Made by a program: the position numbers and the translations under genes. 64,000 nt of DNA from assembly GCA_964392175.1 (NCBI GenBank), contig CAYMOJ010000002.1, positions 62,001 through 126,000 of the forward strand. The letters run 5' to 3'. The notes under the pieces were generated by a model. That model searched no databases and was not told where the DNA came from. It saw only the letters and a program-made list of their open reading frames with translations. Positions 41,083 through 49,615 of this stretch are shown here, piece by piece; position 1 is the first letter of the stretch, and every line of letters begins with the position of its first letter. Source of the stretch: Firm-04 sp964392175. Its GTDB lineage: Bacteria; Bacillota; Clostridia; Oscillospirales; Ruminococcaceae.

Positions 41083-41748
41083 TCATGATGATCCCATCAA
41101 ACCATCTGAATATTCGATGAGTTCTGCTTTTGCATTCCGCTTCAAAGAATCAAAATTTGGTCTTCTGTCCGTCAAATTGTGCGCATCACTTCCAAACACA
41201 ATCTTTGTGCCGGAACGAATCAGCTTTTTGACAAATCTGCGCTCACGAAAGCTTGAGAAGGCTTCCACATTTACTTGAAAAATCACATCTGAGTCCAAAA
41301 TCTCGCAAATCTGCGATGTTGAATAAACCCCGATATACCGATGAATATGAGCAAGCATCGGCACAATCCCTGCACATCTCAGGTTGTGAATTTCATCGAG
41401 TACCCATCGTCCATATCCCGAGAAAGGAAGCTCCAGCAGCATGAGCTTGGATCCTTCCATTGCAAGCTGTTCGATTCCGGGAATCTCAGAGCACCCGCAC
41501 TCTATGGCGACCTCCGCTCCAAGATGAAATACAAACTCTGTCCTGTGCGATATCTTTGCAAAGGAAGCCGCTCTCTTGTTCAGAAATGCTTCTACCGACT
41601 GTTCGCGGTGCGGATAAAAATGCGGCGTCAGAATCACTCTTCCGACGCCCTGCATTTTCATCAGATTGAGCATTTTCTCTGATATTTCAGGTGTTGCCGC
41701 ACCGTCATCCATGTTTGGAAGGACATGACAATGATAATCAGTCAGCAT
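41083..41748 (-). CDS. cpsB: Tyrosine-protein phosphatase CpsB/YwqE (PHP family)
   Basis: 221 residues of the PHP fold: DYHCHVLPNMDDGA at the start supplies metal-binding His and Asp, then TPHFYPH, MLAHIHRY and GSDAHN. It dephosphorylates the tyrosine cluster of its BY-kinase partner. Its start overlaps the CpsCD stop by 11 bases, so the pair is coupled. No glycosyltransferase or wzx/wzy genes follow in the window. Confidence 0.92.
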   Translation of the reverse strand: MLTDYHCHVLPNMDDGAATPEISEKMLNLMKMQGVGRVILTPHFYPHREQSVEAFLNKRAASFAKISHRTEFVFHLGAEVAIECGCSEIPGIEQLAMEGSKLMLLELPFSGYGRWVLDEIHNLRCAGIVPMLAHIHRYIGVYSTSQICEILDSDVIFQVNVEAFSSFRERRFVKKLIRSGTKIVFGSDAHNLTDRRPNFDSLKRNAKAELIEYSDGLMGSS

Positions 41749-43204
41749 GCTGCTCCTCTTTCTTCTTCAATTGGTCACTGTAGCTGTAATATTGATACTT
41801 CTTATTATAGCTGTAATTTCCGTTGCGTTTGTTGTTCACTTCATTGAGCACATAGCCCAGAATCTTTGTATCAGAAGATTGCACCCTGCGCATCAGCTCA
41901 TCCACATCACTGTAGGTTGTTTTTCCGTAATGCGCTACCACGATCATTCCGGAAATGCTTTTGCCAATGGTCAACGGATCGCTGACAATGTTCACCGGCG
42001 GCATATCGATCAAGATGTAATCATATTCTGCCGATGCCTCAGAAAGTAGCTTTTCCATCTGTTCAGAGCCCAGCAATTCCGACGGATTTGGCGGACATGA
42101 GCCGGATGGGATAATATCCAGATTTGAAATACTGGTTGAATGAATACATTCCGTTTTCTGCTTCATTTTTCCAAGATATTCGGCGATTCCGGCATTATTT
42201 TTGATATGAAACAGCTTGTGCTGAACAGGCTTTCTCATATCTGCATCGATCAGCAGGACTTTGCTTTCGCTCAGTTGAGAGAAAGCGATGGCGAGATTTG
42301 CGACAACCGTTGATTTGCCTTCTCCGGGTAACGCGCTTGATACCGCAATGATTTTCTTATCCGATGTTGACAGAGCAAAAATAAGGTTGGTTCGCATTGC
42401 TTTATAGCTTTCCGTAATACGAAACGGAATGTTTTGATCTGTGATGAGATAATGTTCCCGTTCTTTTTGGCGGGATTTTTTGGTGCCTCTCTCTTGAATT
42501 TCACCGAGCAGAGCCAGCTGGTGCTTTTGAGAGATCATTTCAGTTCCCTTGATCGTGTTATCGAAGAGATCCATCACAAAGATGATCAAAATGGCAAGCA
42601 TCAAACCCACGGTAGCACCAATTGCCGAATTTTTGAGTATACTTGGTGCTACGGGTGTTTCGTAGATTTTTGCCTGATCAATGGTATTGATGGATCCTAC
42701 GCCAACCGCTTTTTCCACATATTCCGGTGCAACTTGCGTCAGGTGATTGCAGATCATAGCAGAAAGCTCTGCATTCGTGGTGGTTGCAACAACTTTTACC
42801 GCAGATGTATCGGTTACGGAACTAATCGTCAGGCATTCTCTGATGGAAGTCGGGTCGATCTTCCCTTCCGCATTGATTGGAAAGCACGCTTTCAGGTTGC
42901 CACTTTGATATTGCTGTATGAGCATATCTCCCACGGCATTCATCACGGCATCATCCTTCAGCACTTCCATGTAGGTGTTGACAAGCTGCTTAGAATTACT
43001 GATGTTGTTCTGGTTGGCACTATCTTCAGAAATGCCCGTATAGCTTTGCACATACATCGTGATGTGTGAAGAGTATTGCAGTGGCAATACAAATTTGGAA
43101 AATGTAAATGCGATACCTCCACCAATCACAGTGAGTAAGATTATGAGCCACAGTTTGCGAATCAGAAGCTGCACAATATCTTCGATTGAATACGTTTTTT
43201 CCAT
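41738..43204 (-). CDS. CpsC-CpsD fusion: chain-length regulator plus BY-kinase
   Basis: 488 residues. Wzz-like membrane domain (1-215) with two transmembrane helices (about 17-37 and 195-215), then a bacterial tyrosine kinase: Walker A SALPGEGKST (about 292-301), Walker A' VLLIDADMRKP, Walker B ILIDMPP, and a Tyr-rich C-terminal cluster (YSYNKKYQYYSYSD) that is autophosphorylated. It controls export of a surface polysaccharide in known systems. In Firmicutes these are usually two proteins, so the fusion resembles the Gram-negative Wzc layout. Confidence 0.92.
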   Translation of the reverse strand: MEKTYSIEDIVQLLIRKLWLIILLTVIGGGIAFTFSKFVLPLQYSSHITMYVQSYTGISEDSANQNNISNSKQLVNTYMEVLKDDAVMNAVGDMLIQQYQSGNLKACFPINAEGKIDPTSIRECLTISSVTDTSAVKVVATTTNAELSAMICNHLTQVAPEYVEKAVGVGSINTIDQAKIYETPVAPSILKNSAIGATVGLMLAILIIFVMDLFDNTIKGTEMISQKHQLALLGEIQERGTKKSRQKEREHYLITDQNIPFRITESYKAMRTNLIFALSTSDKKIIAVSSALPGEGKSTVVANLAIAFSQLSESKVLLIDADMRKPVQHKLFHIKNNAGIAEYLGKMKQKTECIHSTSISNLDIIPSGSCPPNPSELLGSEQMEKLLSEASAEYDYILIDMPPVNIVSDPLTIGKSISGMIVVAHYGKTTYSDVDELMRRVQSSDTKILGYVLNEVNNKRNGNYSYNKKYQYYSYSDQLKKKEEQHAD

Positions 43205-43246
43205 TTTTCTCTCCTTAAAGTGCTGTAAGTACTTTTTTGTTAGATG

Positions 43247-44524
43247 CTACCGGTGTGATTCCAGTGCCCAAAGGGCTTTCACCTTGCGAAATTGTAAGCA
43301 TACCACAACACCTGCTATCCCTATTACAAAGAACAGTAAAGCTGCGCCTGAACCTTTTCCGTTACCGAAAAGGAGGGTCAATATCCCATTTGGAACAGTT
43401 TTCATCAGCGGTTCAAAAACATGATCCACAAGAAATCCACCTAGAAAATACCCAACGGGAATTGTGAAAAATTGTAGTGTGTTTCTTACAGAATACACAC
43501 GCCCCTGCATTTCCTTCGGGACATTACTACGAAAAACAACATCGTAATTTGCGCTCATAAGGGGAATCGCGATCCAGCCAAGCACCGCGCCGACACACCA
43601 CATGACCGTGCCGTTTCCGAATGCGAGAAGGAAGTTTTCCGTACTCATCGACATCAGCAGACAGTTACAGATCACTCTGATGCGGCTTTGGGGTTTGGGG
43701 AAAAAGGTTGCGATTACGCTGCCGAGCAGGGTAGCGACCCCTACGCAGGCATTGACAAGCCCCAGTGCGGTTTCATCAGCCTTTGAAAGAACCATTGCAG
43801 GAAGCGCCGATTCATACATGGAGGCGATCAGGTTGATGGTTGACAAAAACAGAATCAGCCAAAGTATCCCTTGATTGGATTTGAGGTAGATAAAGCCACT
43901 TTTTGCCGTTTGCAGAAGGGTTTCATTGCTTTCGGATTTTTGTTGCACGTTTGGTATTTTGATCAAAAGCAGCAATGCCAAAAACGCGATTGCGAAGGTT
44001 GTAAGGTCAAAGGCAATCACCGATTCAAGCCCTGCAAACGACAGCATTGCTGCCGCAAAAGTCGGTGTTAAAATCGACACAAGCGAATTTGAAAAAGATC
44101 GCATTCCGCTTGTTTTTTGGTAGTGTTCTTCGGGGGTTAACAGTGTAATTGCCACATCAGCGGCCGGCGACTGTATTGTGTTCATCAAACCGTTGAGTGC
44201 GTTTATAATGTACAAATGCCATACGGCGAGGGCTTCTGTTTTCAGCAGAACGAGCACGGCGATCGTACAAATCGCCGCAAAGCTGTCACAGATCAGCATA
44301 ACAGCCTTTTTGTTCCACTTGTCGCTGATCGCGCCTGCGAAAACGCTCATCACCACATACGGCGTGTAGGAGCACACCGTGAGCAGTGCGGTCGTCAGTG
44401 CAGAGCCGCTATCCTGATACAGCCACACGACAAGTGCGAAGTTCGTCATAGCACTCCCCAGTGCAGAAAGCGACTGCGTGAGCCATAAAATGATGAAAAA
44501 TCGAAGTCCTTTTAAAGATTTCAT
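43247..44524 (-). CDS. MFS transporter, macrolide-efflux-like
   Basis: 425 residues, about 12 transmembrane helices. N-terminal FFIILWLTQSLSALGSAMTNFA and the loop GAISDKWNKKAVMLICD are typical of the MefA/EntS-like MFS_3 group. VPKEMQGRVYSVRNTLQ is the matching C-half loop. A leader peptide with alternative hairpins precedes the gene, a design common for antibiotic-inducible resistance genes. The substrate cannot be told from sequence. Only 42 bp separate it from the CpsCD gene, so read-through is possible. Confidence 0.88.
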   Translation of the reverse strand: MKSLKGLRFFIILWLTQSLSALGSAMTNFALVVWLYQDSGSALTTALLTVCSYTPYVVMSVFAGAISDKWNKKAVMLICDSFAAICTIAVLVLLKTEALAVWHLYIINALNGLMNTIQSPAADVAITLLTPEEHYQKTSGMRSFSNSLVSILTPTFAAAMLSFAGLESVIAFDLTTFAIAFLALLLLIKIPNVQQKSESNETLLQTAKSGFIYLKSNQGILWLILFLSTINLIASMYESALPAMVLSKADETALGLVNACVGVATLLGSVIATFFPKPQSRIRVICNCLLMSMSTENFLLAFGNGTVMWCVGAVLGWIAIPLMSANYDVVFRSNVPKEMQGRVYSVRNTLQFFTIPVGYFLGGFLVDHVFEPLMKTVPNGILTLLFGNGKGSGAALLFFVIGIAGVVVCLQFRKVKALWALESHR

Positions 44525-44571
44525 AATACCTTGCTCCTTTTCTGAATGGAATATATATCGACGTATCAGAA

Positions 44572-44628
44572 ATGCAAGGTATGACGGTAAGCGATTCCTC
44601 CATGCAATCCGTCATTCCTTGCATGGAG
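44572..44628 (-). promoter_or_regulatory. Mutually exclusive hairpins in the MFS leader (attenuator)
   Basis: On the transcript, segment A (from 44628 to 44609) can pair in two ways. CTCCATGCAA (44628-44619) pairs perfectly with TTGCATGGAG (44607-44598). Alternatively the 16 nt at 44624-44609 pair with 44587-44572 with one mismatch. The leader-peptide stop codon lies inside segment A, so ribosome position can choose between the two folds. Confidence 0.7.
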
Positions 44629-44656
44629 CGTTTACAATACAAAGTCGAAAATCCAT
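44612..44656 (-). CDS. 14-aa leader peptide MDFRLCIVNAPCKE
   Basis: ATG at 44656 with GAGGAG 7 nt upstream and an immediate promoter. The peptide is MDFRLCIVNAPCKE and the TGA lies within the left arm of the first leader hairpin. Position and size match regulatory leader peptides of inducible resistance genes, in which drug-stalled ribosomes change the mRNA fold. Too short for any database family. Confidence 0.6.
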   Translation of the reverse strand: MDFRLCIVNAPCKE

Positions 44657-44684
44657 GTACTTTCTCCTCTTTTTTACTTTCTTT

Positions 44685-44713
44685 ATTGTAACATATGTTT
44701 TATGGTATGTCAA
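44685..44713 (-). promoter_or_regulatory. Promoter of the MFS exporter
   Basis: Minus-strand TTGACA (44713-44708) and TACAAT (44690-44685) with a 17-bp spacer. The leader is about 150 nt. Confidence 0.8.
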
Positions 44714-44799
44714 GTGCTTATCGCGAATCTTGGCTTTTACGCGGCAAACATTTTGCGATCATAGCGATGGTAGCCCCCACAGAAAAAACTGTTTTCCTC

Positions 44800-44828
44800 T
44801 TGCAAAACGGAAACAAATCCGCTATAAT
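44800..44828 (+). promoter_or_regulatory. Promoter of the Xer recombinase gene
   Basis: TTGCAA (44800-44805) and TATAAT (44823-44828), 17-bp spacer. Confidence 0.75.
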
Positions 44829-44859
44829 GAATAGAGAATCCAAGGAAAGGAGCTGTCCT

Positions 44860-45852
44860 ATGAATCTCCACCGTGATGAAAACCCTACATTTCTCAACGA
44901 TTATCTCACCTATCTTGATTTAAACCGCGGACGCTCCCCGCGTACTGTTGCAGAATATCAGCAGGATATCACCCGATTTTTGCGTTGGTTCACTGCTGCC
45001 GATGGCATCGACCCCGACACCGCAGATATCACGCAAATTCGCCCGCAACAGCTTCGTGAGGTTACTGTTGGCACGCTATATGATTACATCCGATATCTTC
45101 GCGATGAGCGTGGCAATACACCACGTTCGGTGGCGCGCCGAATGAGCGCAGTGCGCAGCTTGTTTCGATATCTCACACGTACAAAGGGTATCCTGGAGCA
45201 GGATCCCTGTCAGAATCTGGAATTGCCCACAGCAAACAAGCCATTGCCGCATTTTCTCACCCTGCGCGAAAGTGAGCGCCTGCTGGAAACCGCCGATACG
45301 CGTCCGGATTCTCCTGAGACTTTGCGTGATTATTGCATCCTCACACTTTTTTTGAACTGTGGCTTCCGTTTAAGCGAGTTGGTCGGCATGAATGTGGGAG
45401 ATGTGGATTTTTTTGAACGGCAGGTACGCGTATTGGGCAAAGGTAATAAGGAACGGCTTGTATATCTGAATGATGCTTGTCTTTCGGTGTTGCACGACTA
45501 TATCCATTCTCGTGAGAATCCGCCGGAAGAGCCGAAGGCATTGTTTTTAAGCCGGAATCATCGCCGTATCAGCCGACGCCGCGTGCAGCAGATCGTGGAA
45601 AACGCGTTGCAGGCAGCAGGACTTTCCGGCAAGGGGCTTTCCACACATAAGCTTCGCCATACCGCTGCTACGCTGATGTATCAGCACGGTGGAACCGATA
45701 CCCGTACGCTCCGTGATATTTTGGGGCACAAGTCCATCGCTACCACCGAAATCTACACGCATTTGGCAGATGAGCAGCGGCAGGCAGCGATTGATAACAA
45801 TCCACTGGCAGGGAAACGCCGTCATGGCGGACATCAGGATGAAGAAGAATAA
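44860..45852 (+). CDS. xerC: Tyrosine recombinase, XerC/XerD family
   Basis: 330 residues. N-terminal SAM-like core-binding domain (about 1-125) and catalytic domain with Arg in CGFRLSELVGM, the Lys hairpin VLGKGNKERLVYL, HKLRHTAATL, LGHKSIATTEIY and the Tyr nucleophile in IYTHL. The length is slightly above that of housekeeping XerC/D. It lies beside YmdB and sporulation genes, and no direct repeats mark an element here, so chromosome-dimer resolution is more likely than mobility. AAAGGAG precedes the ATG. Confidence 0.9.
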   Translation: MNLHRDENPTFLNDYLTYLDLNRGRSPRTVAEYQQDITRFLRWFTAADGIDPDTADITQIRPQQLREVTVGTLYDYIRYLRDERGNTPRSVARRMSAVRSLFRYLTRTKGILEQDPCQNLELPTANKPLPHFLTLRESERLLETADTRPDSPETLRDYCILTLFLNCGFRLSELVGMNVGDVDFFERQVRVLGKGNKERLVYLNDACLSVLHDYIHSRENPPEEPKALFLSRNHRRISRRRVQQIVENALQAAGLSGKGLSTHKLRHTAATLMYQHGGTDTRTLRDILGHKSIATTEIYTHLADEQRQAAIDNNPLAGKRRHGGHQDEEE

Positions 45853-45873
45853 CCATTTTACAGGAGGCTTTTT

Positions 45874-46218
45874 ATGGAACGCAAAATGATCATTGGGATG
45901 CTGGTGAGTATTCTTGCCGTAGTTTGTGTGATTTTCTGCGCAAAGCACATGACAGGGGAGCAAACCGCCGTAGACTCCAAGGCAGAACCCTCACCTTCAA
46001 TCGAAACCTCTGCCACTACAACCACTGATTTTTGGGATTACCTCCACGGGCAGACCGAAACCACCACAACGACTGTTGCCACTGATGAAAATGGCGATCC
46101 GGTGACAACGACTGCAGCCACCGATGAAAATGGTGACCCCATCACCACAGAAACAACCACTACTTCCGCAACGGAATCTACCACAACCACTGCACCGTTT
46201 CTGGTGTTCCCGGGTTGA
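45874..46218 (+). CDS. Thr-rich membrane-anchored protein with DENGDP repeats
   Basis: 114 residues. One N-terminal transmembrane helix (about 5-24) and then an extracellular, low-complexity Thr/Glu/Ala segment containing two tandem copies of TDENGDPxTT separated by a TTTAA spacer. ACAGGAGG precedes the ATG. No domain known. Similar Thr tracts occur in the cellulase linker and the SpoIID protein of this window, suggesting a shared surface style, perhaps O-glycosylated. It precedes ymdB by 18 bp. Confidence 0.7.
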   Translation: MERKMIIGMLVSILAVVCVIFCAKHMTGEQTAVDSKAEPSPSIETSATTTTDFWDYLHGQTETTTTTVATDENGDPVTTTAATDENGDPITTETTTTSATESTTTTAPFLVFPG

Positions 46219-46236
46219 AAGTGGGGAGGGCGACAG

Positions 46237-47004
46237 TTGAAAATCTTGATGTTTGGGGATGTAGTCGGGCAGATCGGTTGCGATTGTCTTGGACGGAATC
46301 TTGCACGACTACGACGGGATTACAACGCAGATTTTGTCATCGTGAATGGGGAAAACTCCGCGGATGGCAATGGCATTACGCCACAATCGGCACAGCACTT
46401 GTTCGAAATGGGCGTAGATGTCATTACGACGGGTAACCATTGCTTTCGCCGCCGTTGTGAATCCATTTACGAAAATCCGCGTATTTTGCGCCCTGCTAAT
46501 TTTCCCGAAGGGACGGTGGGCAGCGGTGTGTTTACCGCAGATATGGGTAGAACACAGCTAACTGTCATCAATCTGATGGGCACTGCCTATATGGAGCCAT
46601 TGGATAATCCCTTTACCGTGATGGATATGCTACTCGCGCAGATAGAAAGCAAGATCATTCTGGTGGATTTTCACGCGGAAGCAACTGCTGAGAAACGCGC
46701 TATGGGCTTTTATTTGGCAGGCAGAGTCTCCGCATTGGTGGGAACCCATACGCATGTGCAAACTGCTGACAGTGAACTGCTGGAGGGAACCACAGCGTAT
46801 ATCACTGACCTTGGCATGACAGGCCCTATGCGCTCTGTGTTGGGCGTTGTACCGGAGCTTGCCGTGCAAAAGCAGCGGATGCATACACCTGTTACATTTC
46901 AAGAAGCGCAGGGCGATTGCATGATTAACGGCGCGTGTATTACAGTGGAAGACCGCACCGGCAAAGCCACTGATATCACTCCACTGTATTTGCGACGCGT
47001 GTAA
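46237..47004 (+). CDS. ymdB: YmdB-type metallophosphoesterase
   Basis: 255 residues of the TIGR00282 family: MKILMFGDVVGQIGCDCLG, IVNGENSADGNGI, TTGNHCFRRR, VDFHAEATAEK and GTHTHVQTAD give the dinuclear metal site. B. subtilis YmdB is a cyclic-nucleotide phosphodiesterase and RNase Y-related regulator of biofilm and motility. TTG start after GGGGAGGG. Cotranscribed with the Thr-rich gene. Confidence 0.92.
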   Translation: MKILMFGDVVGQIGCDCLGRNLARLRRDYNADFVIVNGENSADGNGITPQSAQHLFEMGVDVITTGNHCFRRRCESIYENPRILRPANFPEGTVGSGVFTADMGRTQLTVINLMGTAYMEPLDNPFTVMDMLLAQIESKIILVDFHAEATAEKRAMGFYLAGRVSALVGTHTHVQTADSELLEGTTAYITDLGMTGPMRSVLGVVPELAVQKQRMHTPVTFQEAQGDCMINGACITVEDRTGKATDITPLYLRRV

Positions 47005-47135
47005 AAGCAGCAGCACAGAAGCTGCGTGGCGTGTAAAACTGCAAATGCTTTTTACAGGGTGTAATCAAGTTTTCGTCGAATTGCACAAATCCAACCCGTA
47101 TTTCATGCGGTATTCCACAAAATTTCGGCGGAGAC

Positions 47136-47164
47136 TTGACATTTCCCAACAAATATACTATACT
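47136..47164 (+). promoter_or_regulatory. Promoter of spoVS
   Basis: TTGACA (47136-47141) and TATACT (47159-47164) with a 17-bp spacer; a second overlapping TATACT lies 5 bp upstream. The 260-bp gap before spoVS otherwise shows only a weak GCAGC-GCTGC hairpin near 47008. Confidence 0.65.
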
Positions 47165-47267
47165 GTTGGTAGCAGGTATCCCAATGTCGCAGTATCGTAT
47201 TCCAATATGTTTGCAGGTGTAGTTGCAATAACAACCGCAGAATACATCAACGAAAGGAGTTACCCCA

Positions 47268-47528
47268 ATGGAAATTTTGAAAGTATCCGCACATTCTGTT
47301 CCCACTTCTGTGGCAGGTGCCATCGCAGGTGTCATCCGTGAGAATAAGTTGGTGGAGATTCAGGCAGTGGGCGCAGGTGCAACGAATCAGGCAGTGAAAT
47401 CGATCGCCGTTGCAAGAGGCTATCTGGCACCCATCGGCGTTGACCTTGTATGTATCCCCGCCTTTACAAGTATTACGATTGACGGCGAGGAGCGTACTGC
47501 CATCAAGCTGATTTGTGAGCCTAGATGA
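47268..47528 (+). CDS. spoVS: Stage V sporulation protein S
   Basis: 86-residue Alba-like nucleic-acid-binding protein, MEILKVSAHSVPTSVAGAIA...GAGATNQAVKSIAVARGYLA, almost invariant in Firmicutes. Needed for spore coat and septum steps in Bacillus. AAAGGAG precedes the ATG, and a strong terminator follows. Confidence 0.96.
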   Translation: MEILKVSAHSVPTSVAGAIAGVIRENKLVEIQAVGAGATNQAVKSIAVARGYLAPIGVDLVCIPAFTSITIDGEERTAIKLICEPR

Positions 47529-47556
47529 TGCTCGCACCTTCGTGAACAAATTCGAG

Positions 47557-47590
47557 AGCATCCGCTTTGGTTTAGCGGATGCTTTTTCGT
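47557..47590 (+). terminator. Terminator of spoVS
   Basis: AGCATCCGCT (47557-47566) and AGCGGATGCT (47574-47583), perfect 10-bp stem, followed by TTTTT. Confidence 0.92.
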
Positions 47591-47593
47591 TTA

Positions 47594-47896
47594 TCATGCT
47601 TTTGGCTCGTGCATACGCTGATTTTCATACTTTCGTTTGGTTGCCATACCACCGCGGATGTGTCGCTCTTGCTTGTTTTTTTCAATGATGGCACGCACTT
47701 CATGATACAGTCCCGGCTGTAGCGTGGGCAGCCTTGTGGAGATATCTTTGTGTACCGTGGATTTGGATATGCCAAAAACCTTTGCCGTGCTACGCACCGT
47801 TGCGCTGTGTTCCACAATGTATTCTCCTAAACGGATCGCCCGTTCGTTCATGCTACAGTCGTCTGCCTGCGCTGCGGATGTATGCTGCTTGCGCAA
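47594..47896 (-). CDS. spoIIID: Sporulation transcriptional regulator SpoIIID
   Basis: 100 residues with the SpoIIID helix-turn-helix: RAIRLGEYIVEHSATVRSTA, VFGISKSTVHKDISTRLP, then the basic HIRGGMATKRKY. It governs mother-cell genes during sporulation. A TTG start is chosen because GAGGAG is 8 nt upstream; a GTG three codons earlier overlaps that site. The N-terminus is about 10 residues longer than in Bacillus. Convergent with spoVS. Confidence 0.93.
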   Translation of the reverse strand: MRKQHTSAAQADDCSMNERAIRLGEYIVEHSATVRSTAKVFGISKSTVHKDISTRLPTLQPGLYHEVRAIIEKNKQERHIRGGMATKRKYENQRMHEPKA

Positions 47897-48047
47897 ATCG
47901 TTCACTCCTCTCGATATGCTATTGGAGAATATGCGTAAAATTGCGGAAAGAGTACATCACAGTAGCGAAAAATTTCTGCACAACCTTGCCGGGATTTGCA
48001 TATACTGCCGGTGAGGGCAGCTTTTTGGCGTAAAACGAAAAAAAAGC

Positions 48048-48076
48048 TTGACAAATACATGGGAACATGGTATGAT
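48048..48076 (+). promoter_or_regulatory. Promoter of the lysine operon
   Basis: TTGACA (48048-48053) and TATGAT (48071-48076), 17-bp spacer, immediately before the lysine riboswitch. Confidence 0.8.
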
Positions 48077-48080
48077 ATGT

Positions 48081-48240
48081 GTACGGACAGAGGCGCGGTT
48101 GCGATGAGTCCCGATGGGGTGAGGGTGCCGAACTCGTTTTTTGAAGCCCATCGGAAAAGGCAAAACCGCCGAAGTATATCTCCCGTTCGGCAGGGCGATG
48201 TGCTGGTTGCGTATCCAAACAGGTGCGTAACTGTCACGGC
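48081..48240 (+). ncRNA. Lysine riboswitch (L box)
   Basis: Contains the conserved L-box blocks in order: ACAGAGGCGCGG...GATGAGT near the start, a GGGGTGAGGGTGCCG arm, ACCGCCGAAG, and a GCTGGTTGC junction. P1 is closed by GACAG (48086-48090) and CTGTC (48231-48235). A terminator follows at 48320, and the downstream genes asd, dapA and dapB make lysine, so binding of lysine should switch the operon off. Confidence 0.9.
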
Positions 48241-48319
48241 AATGTGCTGTGGAGTGCTGACCGGATTCCTGCTGTGATGCACATCAGTACGATGCAGGTA
48301 CCGTTCATATAGCACACAG

Positions 48320-48356
48320 TCCGTCGGGGGGCAAATTTCCCCTTGCGGATTTTTTT
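48320..48356 (+). terminator. Riboswitch-controlled terminator
   Basis: TCCG-GGGG arm (48320-48329) with CCCC-CGGA arm (48339-48349), followed by seven T. About 80 nt after the aptamer. Confidence 0.85.
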
Positions 48357-48437
48357 GTATTTGCGCTACAGGGTGGCTTCTGTCGGATGCCCTTTGCGCG
48401 CAAAACCGAATACTTATGTTAAAGGAGAAAACTTCCA

Positions 48438-49520
48438 ATGAAACAGTATCGTGTCGGAATCATCGGTGCCACCGGTATGGTGGGTCAGCGCTTTGCCCTT
48501 TTGCTGGCAGAGCATCCGTGGTTCAAGGTGACCACCCTTGCCGCATCTTCCCGTTCAGCAGGCAAAACATATCGTGAGGCAGTGGGCAGCCGTTGGGCAT
48601 TTGAGGATCAGCCTATGCCTGAAAGCCTTGCTGACCTCATGGTCTATGATGCTACAGCCGATATTGAGAAGATCGCTGCATCTGTGGATTTCTGCTTCTG
48701 CGCAGTGGATATGAAGAAGGATGAGATCCGCGCACTGGAGGAGCAGTACGCCAAGGCAGAGTGCCCCATTGTGTCTAATAACTCCGCACACCGCTTTACC
48801 CCCGATGTGCCGATGATCATCCCCGAAATCAACCCCGAGCATCTGGAGGTTATCGCAGCGCAAAAAGCAAGACTTGGTACGCAGAGGGGCTTTATCGCGG
48901 TAAAATCCAATTGCTCTATTCAAAGCTATGTGCCGGCACTGCATCCTCTGCGCAAGTTTGGCATCAAGAATGTGCTGGCTTGCACCTATCAGGCAATCTC
49001 CGGTGCTGGCAAGACCTTCAAACGTTGGCCTGAAATGGTCGATAACCTCATTCCATATATTGGCGGCGAGGAGGAAAAATCCGAGCAGGAGCCTTTGAAG
49101 GTCTGGGGCAAGGTGCAGGATGGCGAAATCGTCAAGGCAGAATCCCCCTGTATCACCACACAGTGCCTGCGTGTACCCGTGGCAGATGGGCATACCGCAG
49201 CCGTGTTCGTCAGTTTTGAACAGAAGCCTACCATTGAGGAAATCAAGGCTGCATGGGCAGAGTATTCCGGTGAGCCGCAGACTTTGGAGTTGCCCATGGC
49301 ACCGAAGCAGTTCATCCACTACTTCGAGGAGCCGGATCGTCCCCAGGCAAGATTGGATCGTATGCTGGAAGGCGGTATGGCAGTTTCCGTGGGTCGTCTG
49401 CGCGAGGATCGTATGTTTGATTACAAATTTGTGTGCCTTTCTCACAATACCCTGCGTGGTGCCGCGGGCGGCGCGGTAGAGCTGGCTGAGTTGCTGGCTG
49501 CAAAGGGCTACTTCGACTAA
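48438..49520 (+). CDS. asd: Aspartate-semialdehyde dehydrogenase
   Basis: 360 residues. Reduces aspartyl phosphate to aspartate semialdehyde, the branch point to DAP/lysine, Thr and Met. NADP site GIIGATGMVGQRF; catalytic Cys in AVKSNCSIQSY; substrate-site segment QAISGAGK. The length and the SNCSIQ motif place it in the archaeal/fungal-like Asd group (TIGR00978 type) rather than the E. coli type. First gene after the riboswitch. Confidence 0.95.
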   Translation: MKQYRVGIIGATGMVGQRFALLLAEHPWFKVTTLAASSRSAGKTYREAVGSRWAFEDQPMPESLADLMVYDATADIEKIAASVDFCFCAVDMKKDEIRALEEQYAKAECPIVSNNSAHRFTPDVPMIIPEINPEHLEVIAAQKARLGTQRGFIAVKSNCSIQSYVPALHPLRKFGIKNVLACTYQAISGAGKTFKRWPEMVDNLIPYIGGEEEKSEQEPLKVWGKVQDGEIVKAESPCITTQCLRVPVADGHTAAVFVSFEQKPTIEEIKAAWAEYSGEPQTLELPMAPKQFIHYFEEPDRPQARLDRMLEGGMAVSVGRLREDRMFDYKFVCLSHNTLRGAAGGAVELAELLAAKGYFD

Positions 49521-49615
49521 AATTAAGAGAAATGCAAATCAAAGGCAATGCCGACAAGCCTTTCACTACGCTTTGCGCGGTATGCCTTAAGGGAAGTGAA
49601 AAGGGAGCGTAAACC

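Noticed and set aside
44860..45852. Xer-like recombinase as integrase of an island reaching back to tRNA-Gly
   Set aside because: No repeat of the tRNA 3' end was found near 44.7 kb, and its neighbours ymdB and spoVS are core genes.
47930..48000. Sigma-E type promoter for spoIIID
   Set aside because: A CATATTCT-like -10 exists, but no convincing -35 at the right distance.
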